Part shown: positions 1 to 5,925 of the stretch, one piece after another | Layout of the letters: each line of letters begins with the position of its first letter | How positions within the stretch are numbered: position 1 is the first letter of the stretch | Assembly (NCBI GenBank): GCA_947458415.1 | Contig: CANGZG010000146.1 | Span: 1-5,925, forward strand | Length of the DNA: 5,925 nucleotides | Direction: 5' to 3' | From: Comamonadaceae bacterium | GTDB lineage: Bacteria; Pseudomonadota; Gammaproteobacteria; Burkholderiales; Burkholderiaceae_C | Made by a program: the position numbers and the translations under genes | Notes under the pieces: generated by a model | Databases searched by the model: none | Seen by the model: the letters and a program-made list of their open reading frames with translations, nothing else | Told to the model about the DNA's origin: nothing

Positions 1-1862
1 TAACCTTGCAGGTTCTTGCAACCCTGCCAAGCAGGGTGTTTGCCGGCGTCATTCGCTTTGCGTCCGGCTTGGGTCGAACGTTGCGCCACGACAGCGCTGA
101 CATTCGCCAACAACACATCGCGGGCCAAGGTGGATTTGCCTGAACCACTGACGCCAGTGACGGCCACCAAACGCTGCAATGGCAGATCGATGTTCACTTG
201 CTGCAAGTTGTGCAAGAAAGCACCCTTCACCCCGAGCCAGCCAGCGGATGAACCCGCCACCGCTCGGCGAGCTTGCAAGGGGTGTTGCATGGCGTGTTTG
301 AGGTAGCGTCCGGTTTGCGAATCGGGTGCAGCCATGAGGTCTGACACCGACCCTTGCGCCACCAAATGCCCGCCACGCTTGCCCGCGCTTGGGCCGATAT
401 CGATGATGTGATCGGCGCGTCGGATGGTGTCTTCGTCGTGCTCCACCACCACCAGGGTGTTGCCTTTGTCGCTGAGAACTTTCAGTGCATCCAACAAGAT
501 TTGGTTGTCACGCGCATGCAGCCCAATGGTGGGTTCGTCCAAGACGTAACACACGCCTTGCAAATGGCTGCCCAATTGCGCAGCCAAGCGAATGCGTTGC
601 GCTTCGCCGCCACTCAAACTGGGAGCGCCACGGTCAAGCGTCAAATAGCCCAAGCCGACGCTGTCGAGAAACTCGAGTCGGCTTTGAATTTCTGGCAACA
701 AATCGCGTGCAATGTCCGCTTCACGCCCACTCAAGGTCAGGCCTGCTGCCCAAGCACGCATGCTTTGCACACTCATGCGCGCCAATGAAGTGATCGACAC
801 ACCCGCAAATTTGACCGCCCGCGCTGTCGGATTCAAACGCGTGCCTTGGCAAGCACCACACACCTGATCGGTGAGGTCTTCCAATTCTGGTTCGGCAAAA
901 CTTTTTTCTCTGCCACGCTCTTGCGGGTCTTGCACCGAATCATCCATGGCTGCGCGCTGTTCGCGTGACAGCGTGATACCGGTCCCCACGCATTGCGCAC
1001 ACCAGCCATGCTTGCTGTTGTAGGAGAACAAGCGCGGATCGAGTTCTGCGTAAGAGGTGTCACACACGGGGCAAGCACGTCGCGTGGAGAACGCATGCAA
1101 CACACCAATGTGCGAGGTGTCTTCGCCGCTCAGCATGGCCTGTTGCAAACCATCCAAGCCACTCAGCACATGCACGACGCCTTTGCCATGTTCCAACGCC
1201 GTCATCAACGCTTGGCGCAGTTCGGTTTCACGCGTGGGCTCTACCGTCATGCTGGCAATCGGCAACTCGACCGTGTGCTCCTTGAACCGGTCGATGCGTG
1301 GAAAACCGGTCGTCGGTAAAAACTGTCCGTCCACGCGCAAATGGGTGTAGCCGCGCGGGCGGGCCCAATCGGCCAATTCGGTGTAGACGCCTTTTCGGTT
1401 CATCACCAAAGGGCTGAGCAAGCCCATGTGTTGTCCGCGAAATTGTTTCATCAACAACGCCAACAAGCGTTCTGGGGTTTGCGGTTGCAATGCCGCATCG
1501 TCATGCACGCAATGCTGCGTCCCCAATTTCACAAACAGCAAGCGCAAGAAGTGCCAGACCTCGGTGGTGGTGCCGACCGTTGATTTGCGACCGCCTCGCG
1601 ACAGTCGCTGCTCGATCGCGACAGTGGGCGGGATCCCATAAACCGCATCCACTTCAGGTCGACCAGCGGGTTGCACGATGCTGCGCGCATACGCATTCAA
1701 ACTTTCCAAATAACGCCGCTGACCTTCGTTGAACAAAATGTCAAATGCCAACGTGGATTTGCCCGAACCGCTGACGCCAGTCACCACATTGAATTGACCA
1801 CGTGGAATGTCCACGCTCATGTTTTTCAAGTTGTGTTCTTTGGCATTGACGATGCGTATGTG
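1..1862 (-). other. UvrA copy 2 (residues 1056 to beyond the window edge)
   Basis: The second UvrA unit opens with IRIVNAKEHNLKN and Walker A TGVSGSGKST (1083-1092), then RRYLESLNAYARS, GIPPTVAIEQ and STVGT. A UvrB-binding-like region follows (LLSPLVMNRKG, a VDG turn, then HTVELP), close in pattern to ordinary UvrA and without the Lys/Ala insertion of copy 1. Its first zinc finger is intact: C1319xxC1322-x20-C1343xxC1346, followed by CGACQGTRL (1390/1393). Signature LSGGEAQRIRL and Walker B VLDEPTIGLH match ordinary UvrA closely. The second module begins with Walker A (Lys1631) and stops at the window edge, so its damage-sensing zinc finger, last signature and C terminus are not visible. Confidence 0.9.
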
Positions 1863-4800
1863 GTTGTTGAGCACCTGGCCCAGGTATTTGGCTGCGGGCT
1901 CGGCGACCACCACAGCGGGATGGCTTGGGACGGCAAGCACGCTTTTTTCATCGGTGAGCGAGGCCAGCGTCCCCATGGCCGCCACATACTCGCGCAAAGC
2001 CAAGCCGGTATGCGATGTCGGGTGTTCACGCAATTGTTCCGGCGTGCCCTCGGCCACCAAGCACCCGCCGCCTTCACCCCCTTCGGGGCCCAGGTCAATC
2101 AGCCAATCGCTGGCCCGGATCACATCCAAATTGTGTTCAATCACGATCAGCGAATGGCCTGCATCCAGCAGCCGACGCAACGCACGCATCAGCTTGGCGA
2201 TGTCGTCAAAATGCAAACCGGTGGTGGGCTCGTCAAACAAGAACAGCACGCCTTTACGGGCAGCAGGTTGCCGACTCGACGACGCAGATTTCGCGGCTTC
2301 AGCCAAAAACCCAGCCAACTTCAAACGTTGCGCTTCACCACCGCTCAAGGTGGGCACGGGTTGCCCCAAACGCACGTAGTCCAAACCCACATCGACGATC
2401 GGCTGCAAGGCGCGCAACACATCACGGTCGTTCGCAAACAGTTGCACCGCTTCGCTGACAGTCAAATTCAACACATCGGCGACATTCAAAAACAACGGCG
2501 GCTCATTGGCCGAGGGTTTGCGCTCGATCTTGACCTCGAGTATTTCGGGTCGATAGCGTTGGCCATCGCAGTCGGGACAGCGCAAATACACGTCGCTCAA
2601 AAACTGCATTTCCACATGTTCAAACCCAGAACCCCCACAGGTGGGGCAACGGCCATCGCCGCCGTTGAAGCTGAATTTCGACGCGGTGTAACTGCGTTGC
2701 CTGGCCATCGCCGTGTTGGCGAACAGTTCGCGCACCGCGTCCCAAGCGCCCACATAACTCGCCGGGTTAGAGCGCGCGGTTTTGCCAATCGGTGACTGGT
2801 CCACAAACACCACGTCACTCAAATGGTCCGCGCCCAATAAACGGTCATGGGCACCTGCCGATTCGGTGCTCTTGCCGAAATGCCGCAGCAAAGCAGGCGC
2901 CAAAATGTCTTGCACCAAGGTGGATTTGCCCGAGCCACTGACCCCGGTCACGGTGACCCAGCGTTGCAACGGAAACTCCACGCTCAGGTGTTGCAAATTG
3001 TGTTCGCGCGCACCTTCAAGCACCAAACGCGGCGTGGCATCGGTGACCATGCGCTTCAAGCCCACGCCGACTTGTTTGCGCGCACCCAAATACGCGCCGG
3101 TCAAAGTGTCGGCTTGTTTCAATTGCGCGGGCGTGCCGTCAAACACCACTTGCCCGCCGCGCTCACCGGGGCCGGGCCCCATGTCAACAATCCGATCGGC
3201 TGCGAGCATCACCGCCGGGTCATGCTCAACCACCACCAAGGTGTTGCCTGCATCACGCAAGCGCAACATGGCTTGGGTGATGCGGTGCATGTCGCGTGGA
3301 TGCAAACCAATGCTCGGTTCATCCAACACAAACAAGGTGTTGACCAACGAAGTGCCCAATGCCGTGGTCAAGTTGATGCGCTGCACTTCACCCCCACTGA
3401 GCGTGCGGCTTTGCCGATCCAAACTCAAATACCCAATGCCCACATCACACAAATATTTCAAGCGTGTGCGTATTTCGTCCAACAGCAAATGCAATGCTTG
3501 CTGTTCTGCTTGGGCATGCGCAGTGAGTGACGCGTCCGAGGCCATGTGGTCAAAGAACGCACGCAAGCGGTGAATCGGCATGAGCATCATGTCGTGCAAG
3601 CACAGACCTGGAAGCGCTTCGAGTTGGCTGCGCGACCATGGCACGCCTTGCGGCAGAAAACGTTTGTCTTTGGGCAGCGCCAACTCTGCGCCTGCTGCAC
3701 TGCCGATGCGCCACAACAAACTGTCGGTCTGCAATCTGGCGCCATGGCAATCGTTGCACAAGGTGTAGGAACGGTACTTCGACAACAGCACACGGATGTG
3801 CATCTTGTAAGACTTGGTTTCGAGGTATTCAAAAAACCGTTTGACGCCATACCATTGCTGGTTCCACTTGCCATTCCAGTGGGGCGAGCCATGGATCACC
3901 CAGTCTTGTTGCTCGGCCGTGAGTTTGTACCAAGCGGTGTCTCGCGGAATGCCCGCCGTCTCGGCATGACGCATCAAATCGTCTTGGCATTCTTGCCAAG
4001 CGGGGGTTTGCATGGGTTTGATCGCGCCCATGCGCAACGTCATCTTGTCGTTCGGGATGACCAACCCGTAATCGACCCCAATGACTCGCCCAAAGCCTTT
4101 GCACGTGGGACACGCACCCGCTGGCGAGTTGAATGAAAACATCGAAGGCACAGGGTCGCTGTAGCGCAAATCGCTGTCCGGGCAATGCAAGCCTGTGGAA
4201 AACCGAAACGCTTGGCCAATGCTGTCGCTGTCGGCTGACGCGGGCATGCGGTAGGCGGTCATGCGGCCATTGCCGCGTTGCAATGCCAATTCAATCGCTT
4301 CCATGGCGCGCACATGCTCGACCTGTTGCAAGCGAAAACGGTCTGCCACCACATCCAGCAATTGGCGCTGATCGTCAACCGCTGTTTTGGATTTGGCGGA
4401 CTTGGCCGCGGTTTTTTTCGCAGCGCCAGCTTTCGGCTTGGCAGTCGGTTCGCTGCTCGCCGTCACTGTCACTTGGCGTTGCGTGTGTATGCGGGTAAAG
4501 CCGCTGGCACTCAACCATGTTTGCAATTCTTCGGCGCTGGTGTTGGCCGGCAATTCCACCGGAAACGTGATGACCCAACGCGGATCGCCTTCGCTGTGCG
4601 ACATCAGCTTGTGAAAAATGCTGTCGGCCGTGTCATGCTCAACCGCTTGGGCCGTTTGCCGGTCAAACAATTGGCCTGCGCGTGCGAACAACAGTTTCAA
4701 ATGGTCGTTCAACTCGGTCATGGTGCCCACGGTGGAGCGTGAACTGCGCACCGGGTTGGTTTGGTCAATCGCGATCGCGGGCGGCACGCCTTCGACCTTG

Positions 4801-5027
4801 TCCACCGCCGGGCGGTCCATGCGGTCCAAAAACTGTCTGGCGTAGGCGCTGAAAGTTTCCACATAACGCCGCTGTCCTTCGGCGTACAAGGTGTCGAACA
4901 CCAGGCTGGATTTGCCCGACCCGCTGGGACCGGTGAACACGGTCAACTCGTTGGTGCGGATGTCGATGTCAATGTTTTTGAGATTGTGCTGACGGGCACC
5001 CCGGATGCGTATAAAACCTTGGCTCAT
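1..5027 (-). CDS. uvrA: Double-length (tandem) UvrA-family excinuclease subunit, 3' end beyond window
   Basis: UvrA is the ATP-dependent damage-recognition subunit of nucleotide excision repair; it binds DNA as a dimer and loads UvrB. The frame is open for 1675 codons with no stop. I checked it at the Walker A, signature and Walker B motifs along its length and it stays in phase. NBD 1: GPSGSGKS (Lys39), LSGGEVQR (543-550), VLDEPS (Asp569-Glu570). NBD 2: GVSGSGKS (Lys701), LSGGEAQR (from 894), LFDEPT (Asp932-Glu933). NBD 3: Lys1090, LSGGEAQR (from 1471), VLDEPT (Asp1497-Glu1498). NBD 4: Lys1631, then cut at the window edge in a CKNLQG stretch typical of the UvrA family. H-loop EH pairs follow the first three Walker B motifs. 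Zinc-type CxxC pairs lie at 306/309, 424/427, 794/797, 817/820, 1319/1322, 1343/1346 and 1390/1393. By spacing, roughly 260 more residues are expected, giving about 1900-1950 in total against about 940 for ordinary UvrA. The start at 5027 puts the IRIRGARQHNLKN motif at the usual distance from the N terminus; an in-frame GTG at 5042 is possible but lacks a Shine-Dalgarno. Family assignment is very secure. Whether it is the main repair UvrA or a paralogue cannot be told here. Confidence 0.96.
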   Translation of the reverse strand, partial: MSQGFIRIRGARQHNLKNIDIDIRTNELTVFTGPSGSGKSSLVFDTLYAEGQRRYVETFSAYARQFLDRMDRPAVDKVEGVPPAIAIDQTNPVRSSRSTVGTMTELNDHLKLLFARAGQLFDRQTAQAVEHDTADSIFHKLMSHSEGDPRWVITFPVELPANTSAEELQTWLSASGFTRIHTQRQVTVTASSEPTAKPKAGAAKKTAAKSAKSKTAVDDQRQLLDVVADRFRLQQVEHVRAMEAIELALQRGNGRMTAYRMPASADSDSIGQAFRFSTGLHCPDSDLRYSDPVPSMFSFNSPAGACPTCKGFGRVIGVDYGLVIPNDKMTLRMGAIKPMQTPAWQECQDDLMRHAETAGIPRDTAWYKLTAEQQDWVIHGSPHWNGKWNQQWYGVKRFFEYLETKSYKMHIRVLLSKYRSYTLCNDCHGARLQTDSLLWRIGSAAGAELALPKDKRFLPQGVPWSRSQLEALPGLCLHDMMLMPIHRLRAFFDHMASDASLTAHAQAEQQALHLLLDEIRTRLKYLCDVGIGYLSLDRQSRTLSGGEVQRINLTTALGTSLVNTLFVLDEPSIGLHPRDMHRITQAMLRLRDAGNTLVVVEHDPAVMLAADRIVDMGPGPGERGGQVVFDGTPAQLKQADTLTGAYLGARKQVGVGLKRMVTDATPRLVLEGAREHNLQHLSVEFPLQRWVTVTGVSGSGKSTLVQDILAPALLRHFGKSTESAGAHDRLLGADHLSDVVFVDQSPIGKTARSNPASYVGAWDAVRELFANTAMARQRSYTASKFSFNGGDGRCPTCGGSGFEHVEMQFLSDVYLRCPDCDGQRYRPEILEVKIERKPSANEPPLFLNVADVLNLTVSEAVQLFANDRDVLRALQPIVDVGLDYVRLGQPVPTLSGGEAQRLKLAGFLAEAAKSASSSRQPAARKGVLFLFDEPTTGLHFDDIAKLMRALRRLLDAGHSLIVIEHNLDVIRASDWLIDLGPEGGEGGGCLVAEGTPEQLREHPTSHTGLALREYVAAMGTLASLTDEKSVLAVPSHPAVVVAEPAAKYLGQVLNNHIRIVNAKEHNLKNMSVDIPRGQFNVVTGVSGSGKSTLAFDILFNEGQRRYLESLNAYARSIVQPAGRPEVDAVYGIPPTVAIEQRLSRGGRKSTVGTTTEVWHFLRLLFVKLGTQHCVHDDAALQPQTPERLLALLMKQFRGQHMGLLSPLVMNRKGVYTELADWARPRGYTHLRVDGQFLPTTGFPRIDRFKEHTVELPIASMTVEPTRETELRQALMTALEHGKGVVHVLSGLDGLQQAMLSGEDTSHIGVLHAFSTRRACPVCDTSYAELDPRLFSYNSKHGWCAQCVGTGITLSREQRAAMDDSVQDPQERGREKSFAEPELEDLTDQVCGACQGTRLNPTARAVKFAGVSITSLARMSVQSMRAWAAGLTLSGREADIARDLLPEIQSRLEFLDSVGLGYLTLDRGAPSLSGGEAQRIRLAAQLGSHLQGVCYVLDEPTIGLHARDNQILLDALKVLSDKGNTLVVVEHDEDTIRRADHIIDIGPSAGKRGGHLVAQGSVSDLMAAPDSQTGRYLKHAMQHPLQARRAVAGSSAGWLGVKGAFLHNLQQVNIDLPLQRLVAVTGVSGSGKSTLARDVLLANVSAVVAQRSTQAGRKANDAGKHPAWQGCKNLQG
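125..164 (-). repeat. Intragenic repeat, Walker A coding segment of NBD 4
   Basis: This encodes the P-loop of the fourth ATPase module. Its first 16 bases (125-140) are identical to 2915-2930, and similarity continues through the following P-loop codons. A 10-base core, TGGATTTGCC on the plus strand, also occurs at 1754-1763 and 4907-4916, always in the same codon phase. It reflects the four-fold module repeat within the gene. Confidence 0.7.
1863..1982 (-). other. Linker between the two UvrA copies (residues 1016-1055)
   Basis: These 40 codons lie between the C-terminal TGLALREYV of copy 1 and the HIRIVNAKEHNLKN start of copy 2. The sequence is rich in Ala, Val, Ser and Pro, with no motif I recognise, and it has no stop codon or frame change. 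It reads as a flexible tether, so the fusion is a real single polypeptide and not two genes with a missed stop. Boundaries are approximate because they rest on motif positions and not on an alignment. Confidence 0.75.
2915..2954 (-). repeat. Intragenic repeat, Walker A coding segment of NBD 2
   Basis: This is the partner of the 125-164 repeat, with 16 identical bases at 2915-2930. NBD 2 and NBD 4 are the equivalent second modules of the two UvrA copies, so this is the pair expected to be most alike if the gene arose by tandem duplication or fusion of related genes. The match is short and probably kept by P-loop constraint. Confidence 0.65.
4377..4451 (-). other. Lys/Ala-rich insertion in the UvrB-binding region of copy 1 (residues 193-217)
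   Basis: Twenty-five residues with seven lysines spaced among Ala, Ser, Thr and Pro (AKPKAGAAKK then TAAKSAKSK) interrupt the region that in ordinary UvrA binds UvrB. The composition resembles the basic, disordered tails of histone H1-like bacterial proteins, which bind nucleic acid non-specifically. The equivalent place in copy 2 has no such stretch. The coding strand holds a run of seven A (4412-4418), a potential slippage site; the frame is intact here. A role in DNA or partner binding is inference. Confidence 0.8.
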
Positions 5028-5037
5028 CCCGCCATTA
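5024..5037 (-). promoter_or_regulatory. livF-uvrA junction with overlapping stop and start codons
   Basis: On the minus strand the junction reads TAATGGCGGGATGA. The livF TAA overlaps an ATG (5035-5033) that opens a three-codon frame (Met-Ala-Gly). That frame's TGA overlaps the uvrA ATG at 5027 in an ATGA arrangement. No good Shine-Dalgarno precedes the uvrA ATG: GGCGGG touches the start codon and GGTGA is 14 bases away. The layout fits translation by coupling or re-initiation after livF, which is inference. The overlaps themselves are read directly. Confidence 0.5.
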
Positions 5038-5748
5038 TTCACCGAGGTAGGCGGCTCGCACTTTCGGGTCGTGCAACAGGGCTTTTGCGTCACCATGCAT
5101 GCTGATCTCGCCAGATTCCATGACATACGCACGTTGCGCCATTTTGAGCGCGCGGCTGGCGTTTTGTTCCACCAACAACACCGTCACCCCCATGGCGGCC
5201 ACCTCGGCAATCACCTCGAAAATTTTGTCGACCATCAGCGGCGACAAGCCCATGGACGGCTCGTCGAGCAGCAACAACTGCGGGCGACTGAGCAACGCGC
5301 GACCCATGGCCAACATTTGCTGCTCACCGCCCGACAACGTGCCCGCCAGTTGCGCACTGCGTTCTTGGAGCCGGGGGAACAACGCAAACACACGGTCCAT
5401 GTCGGCTTGGATGCCCGCCTTGTCAGAACGCAAATACGCGCCCATTTGCAAGTTCTCAACAATGCTCATGCGGGTGAACACACCGCGTCCCTCGGGCACC
5501 ATGACCAAGCCTTGCTTGACCAGGTCCCAAGGCCCTTGCCCGCGAATGTCGCGCCCGAGGTAGTCGATCTGCCCGGCAGACGGCAGCAACAAACCGGTGA
5601 GGGCTTTCATGGTGGTGGTTTTACCCGCGCCGTTGGAACCGATCAACGACACCAATTCGCCTGGGTGGACTTCAAAATCCACGCCCTTGACCGCTTGGAT
5701 ACCACCATAAGCCACTTGCAAACCACGCACCTGAAGCATCGCTGCCAT
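5035..5748 (-). CDS. livF: Branched-chain amino acid ABC importer ATP-binding protein LivF
   Basis: LivF is one of two cytoplasmic ATPases that power a HAAT-family importer (LivF with LivG on the inner face of the LivH/LivM permease, fed by a periplasmic binding protein). The 237 residues equal the length of E. coli LivF. Motifs in order: Walker A GSNGAGKT (37-44); VPEGRGVF (84-91), the family's form of the Q-loop region; signature LSGGEQQ (138-144); Walker B LLLLDEPS (158-165, Asp162 and Glu163); and LLVEQN (191-196), where Gln replaces the usual H-loop His, as is normal in LivF. It ends in AAYLGE. The start at 5748 is chosen because AGGAG lies 9 bases upstream; the in-frame ATG three codons later would be too far away. 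Substrate cannot be fixed from the ATPase: related importers take leucine/isoleucine/valine, amides, urea or aromatic acids. The UrtE-type alternative is less likely because the Q-loop and C terminus read as LivF. Confidence 0.95.
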   Translation of the reverse strand: MAAMLQVRGLQVAYGGIQAVKGVDFEVHPGELVSLIGSNGAGKTTTMKALTGLLLPSAGQIDYLGRDIRGQGPWDLVKQGLVMVPEGRGVFTRMSIVENLQMGAYLRSDKAGIQADMDRVFALFPRLQERSAQLAGTLSGGEQQMLAMGRALLSRPQLLLLDEPSMGLSPLMVDKIFEVIAEVAAMGVTVLLVEQNASRALKMAQRAYVMESGEISMHGDAKALLHDPKVRAAYLGE

Positions 5749-5749
5749 G

Positions 5750-5925
5750 TCAGTGGTCTCCTGTGCCGAGGTAGGCCTCGATGACCTTGGGATCGGCCTG
5801 CACCTGTGCCGGTGTACCCTGCGCGATTTGCTTGCCGTGGTCCAACACCGTGACCGCGTCGCACAAGCCCATGACCAATTTCACATCGTGCTCGATCAAC
5901 AAAATCGTGCGGCCATCGTTGCGAA
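5750..5925 (-). CDS. livG: Branched-chain amino acid ABC importer ATP-binding protein LivG, C-terminal part
   Basis: Only the last 57 codons and the TGA stop (5750-5752) are in the window; the start and the Walker A, signature and Walker B motifs lie beyond the right edge. The visible part begins RNDGRTILLIEHDVK, where the His is the H-loop residue expected in LivG (LivF has Gln there). It continues with MGLCDAVTVLDHGKQIAQG and ends with VIEAYLGTGDH, the usual LivG C-terminal layout (family length about 255 residues). Its stop is separated from the livF ATG by one base, so the two ATPases are almost certainly made from one transcript and translated together. LivG identity instead of another HAAT ATPase rests on the short tail plus position immediately before livF. 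Confidence 0.9.
   Translation of the reverse strand, partial: RNDGRTILLIEHDVKLVMGLCDAVTVLDHGKQIAQGTPAQVQADPKVIEAYLGTGDH
5758..5762 (-). promoter_or_regulatory. Ribosome binding site of livF (AGGAG)
   Basis: AGGAG on the minus strand sits inside the last codons of livG, 9 bases before the livF ATG at 5748. This is a strong Shine-Dalgarno at workable spacing and decides the first ATG over the in-frame ATG at 5739. Confidence 0.8.

Larger units (their letters stand above)
1983..5027 (-). other. UvrA copy 1 (residues about 1-1015 of the tandem protein)
   Basis: This is a full UvrA unit with two ATPase modules. In order it has Walker A (33-40), the RRYVETFSAYARQFL motif, an IDQ...STVGT motif, a UvrB-binding-like insertion interrupted by a Lys/Ala-rich stretch (193-217), a zinc-finger region (282-309), CNDCHGARL (Cys424/Cys427), signature and Walker B, then the second module with Walker A at 694-703. 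The second module carries a complete C794xxC797-x19-C817xxC820 finger, the site that in well-studied UvrA proteins contacts DNA and helps distinguish damage. It ends in TGLALREYV, which is how UvrA proteins usually finish. Compared with copy 2 it is longer and more diverged from the Escherichia coli type. The first finger has lost one cysteine (CPDS). Confidence 0.9.

Noticed and set aside
1671..2795. Plus-strand open frame of 374 codons
   Set aside because: It lies wholly opposite the UvrA coding frame, which has family motifs throughout (linker, Walker A of NBD 3, signature and Walker B of NBD 2). The plus-strand product is rich in His, Gln and Arg with no recognisable domain, as expected of an antisense shadow.
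2782..3573. Plus-strand open frame of 263 codons, with an overlapping second frame at 2847-3530
   Set aside because: Both are antisense to the first ATPase module signature and Walker B and to the second Walker A. Their products are Cys/Ser/Thr-rich or His/Gln-rich and carry no domain.
4412..4418. T run on the plus strand read as a possible terminator
   Set aside because: It is on the wrong strand for the genes here, has no GC-rich hairpin before it that I can see, and lies in the middle of the UvrA coding frame as Lys codons.
1..5027. Two separate uvrA genes, or a frameshifted pseudogene
   Set aside because: The codon phase is the same at every motif checked (the four Walker A motifs, the three signatures, Walker B motifs and zinc fingers), and no stop separates the copies, so a single intact fused gene fits best.
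5005..5784. Plus-strand open frame of 259 codons opposite livF
   Set aside because: livF has a full motif set, family length and a ribosome binding site. The opposite frame is a His/Gln/Arg-rich shadow.
1..5925. Mobile element, CRISPR array, tRNA or defence system
   Set aside because: No terminal inverted repeats, transposase motifs, spaced direct repeats or tRNA-like folds were seen. Coding density is near complete and all of it is explained by transporter ATPases and UvrA.

Overview
The window lies in a compact, gene-dense stretch of a Gram-negative bacterial chromosome. All three genes read on the minus strand, so transcription runs from the right edge to the left edge. The codon and protein character (moderately GC-rich, intact LivG/LivF-type transporter ATPases, a double-length UvrA relative of the kind I associate with Burkholderiales) suggests a betaproteobacterium, perhaps Comamonadaceae. 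That placement is inference from protein resemblance, not from a phylogenetic marker.

Right end (5750-5925): the last 57 codons of a LivG-type ATPase of a branched-chain amino acid (HAAT family) ABC importer. One base after its stop comes a complete livF (5035-5748), the partner ATPase, with a good Shine-Dalgarno inside the end of livG. The permease and binding-protein genes of the importer would be expected further right, outside the window.

Rest of the window (1-5027): one uninterrupted reading frame of at least 1675 codons that begins 7 bases after livF and runs off the left edge. It encodes two complete-looking UvrA-type units in tandem. Copy 1 is about residues 1-1015, followed by a 40-residue linker (1016-1055). 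Copy 2 runs from residue 1056 to beyond the edge. Four Walker A motifs are present (lysines at residues 39, 701, 1090 and 1631), with three signature/Walker B/H-loop sets; the fourth set lies outside. Canonical UvrA is about 940 residues and works as a dimer, so this protein looks like a covalently linked pseudo-dimer. The annotated start is the ATG at 5027.

The spacing (1 base, then 7 bases) and the absence of any room for a promoter or terminator suggest that livG, livF and the uvrA-like gene are co-transcribed. I see no functional link between amino acid import and DNA repair beyond shared transcription. There are no RNA genes, insertion sequences, CRISPR arrays, terminators or intergenic gaps longer than 7 bases. 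The points of interest are the tandem UvrA architecture, a Lys/Ala-rich insertion and a lost zinc-ligand cysteine in copy 1 only, and a tiny stop-start relay at the livF-uvrA junction.
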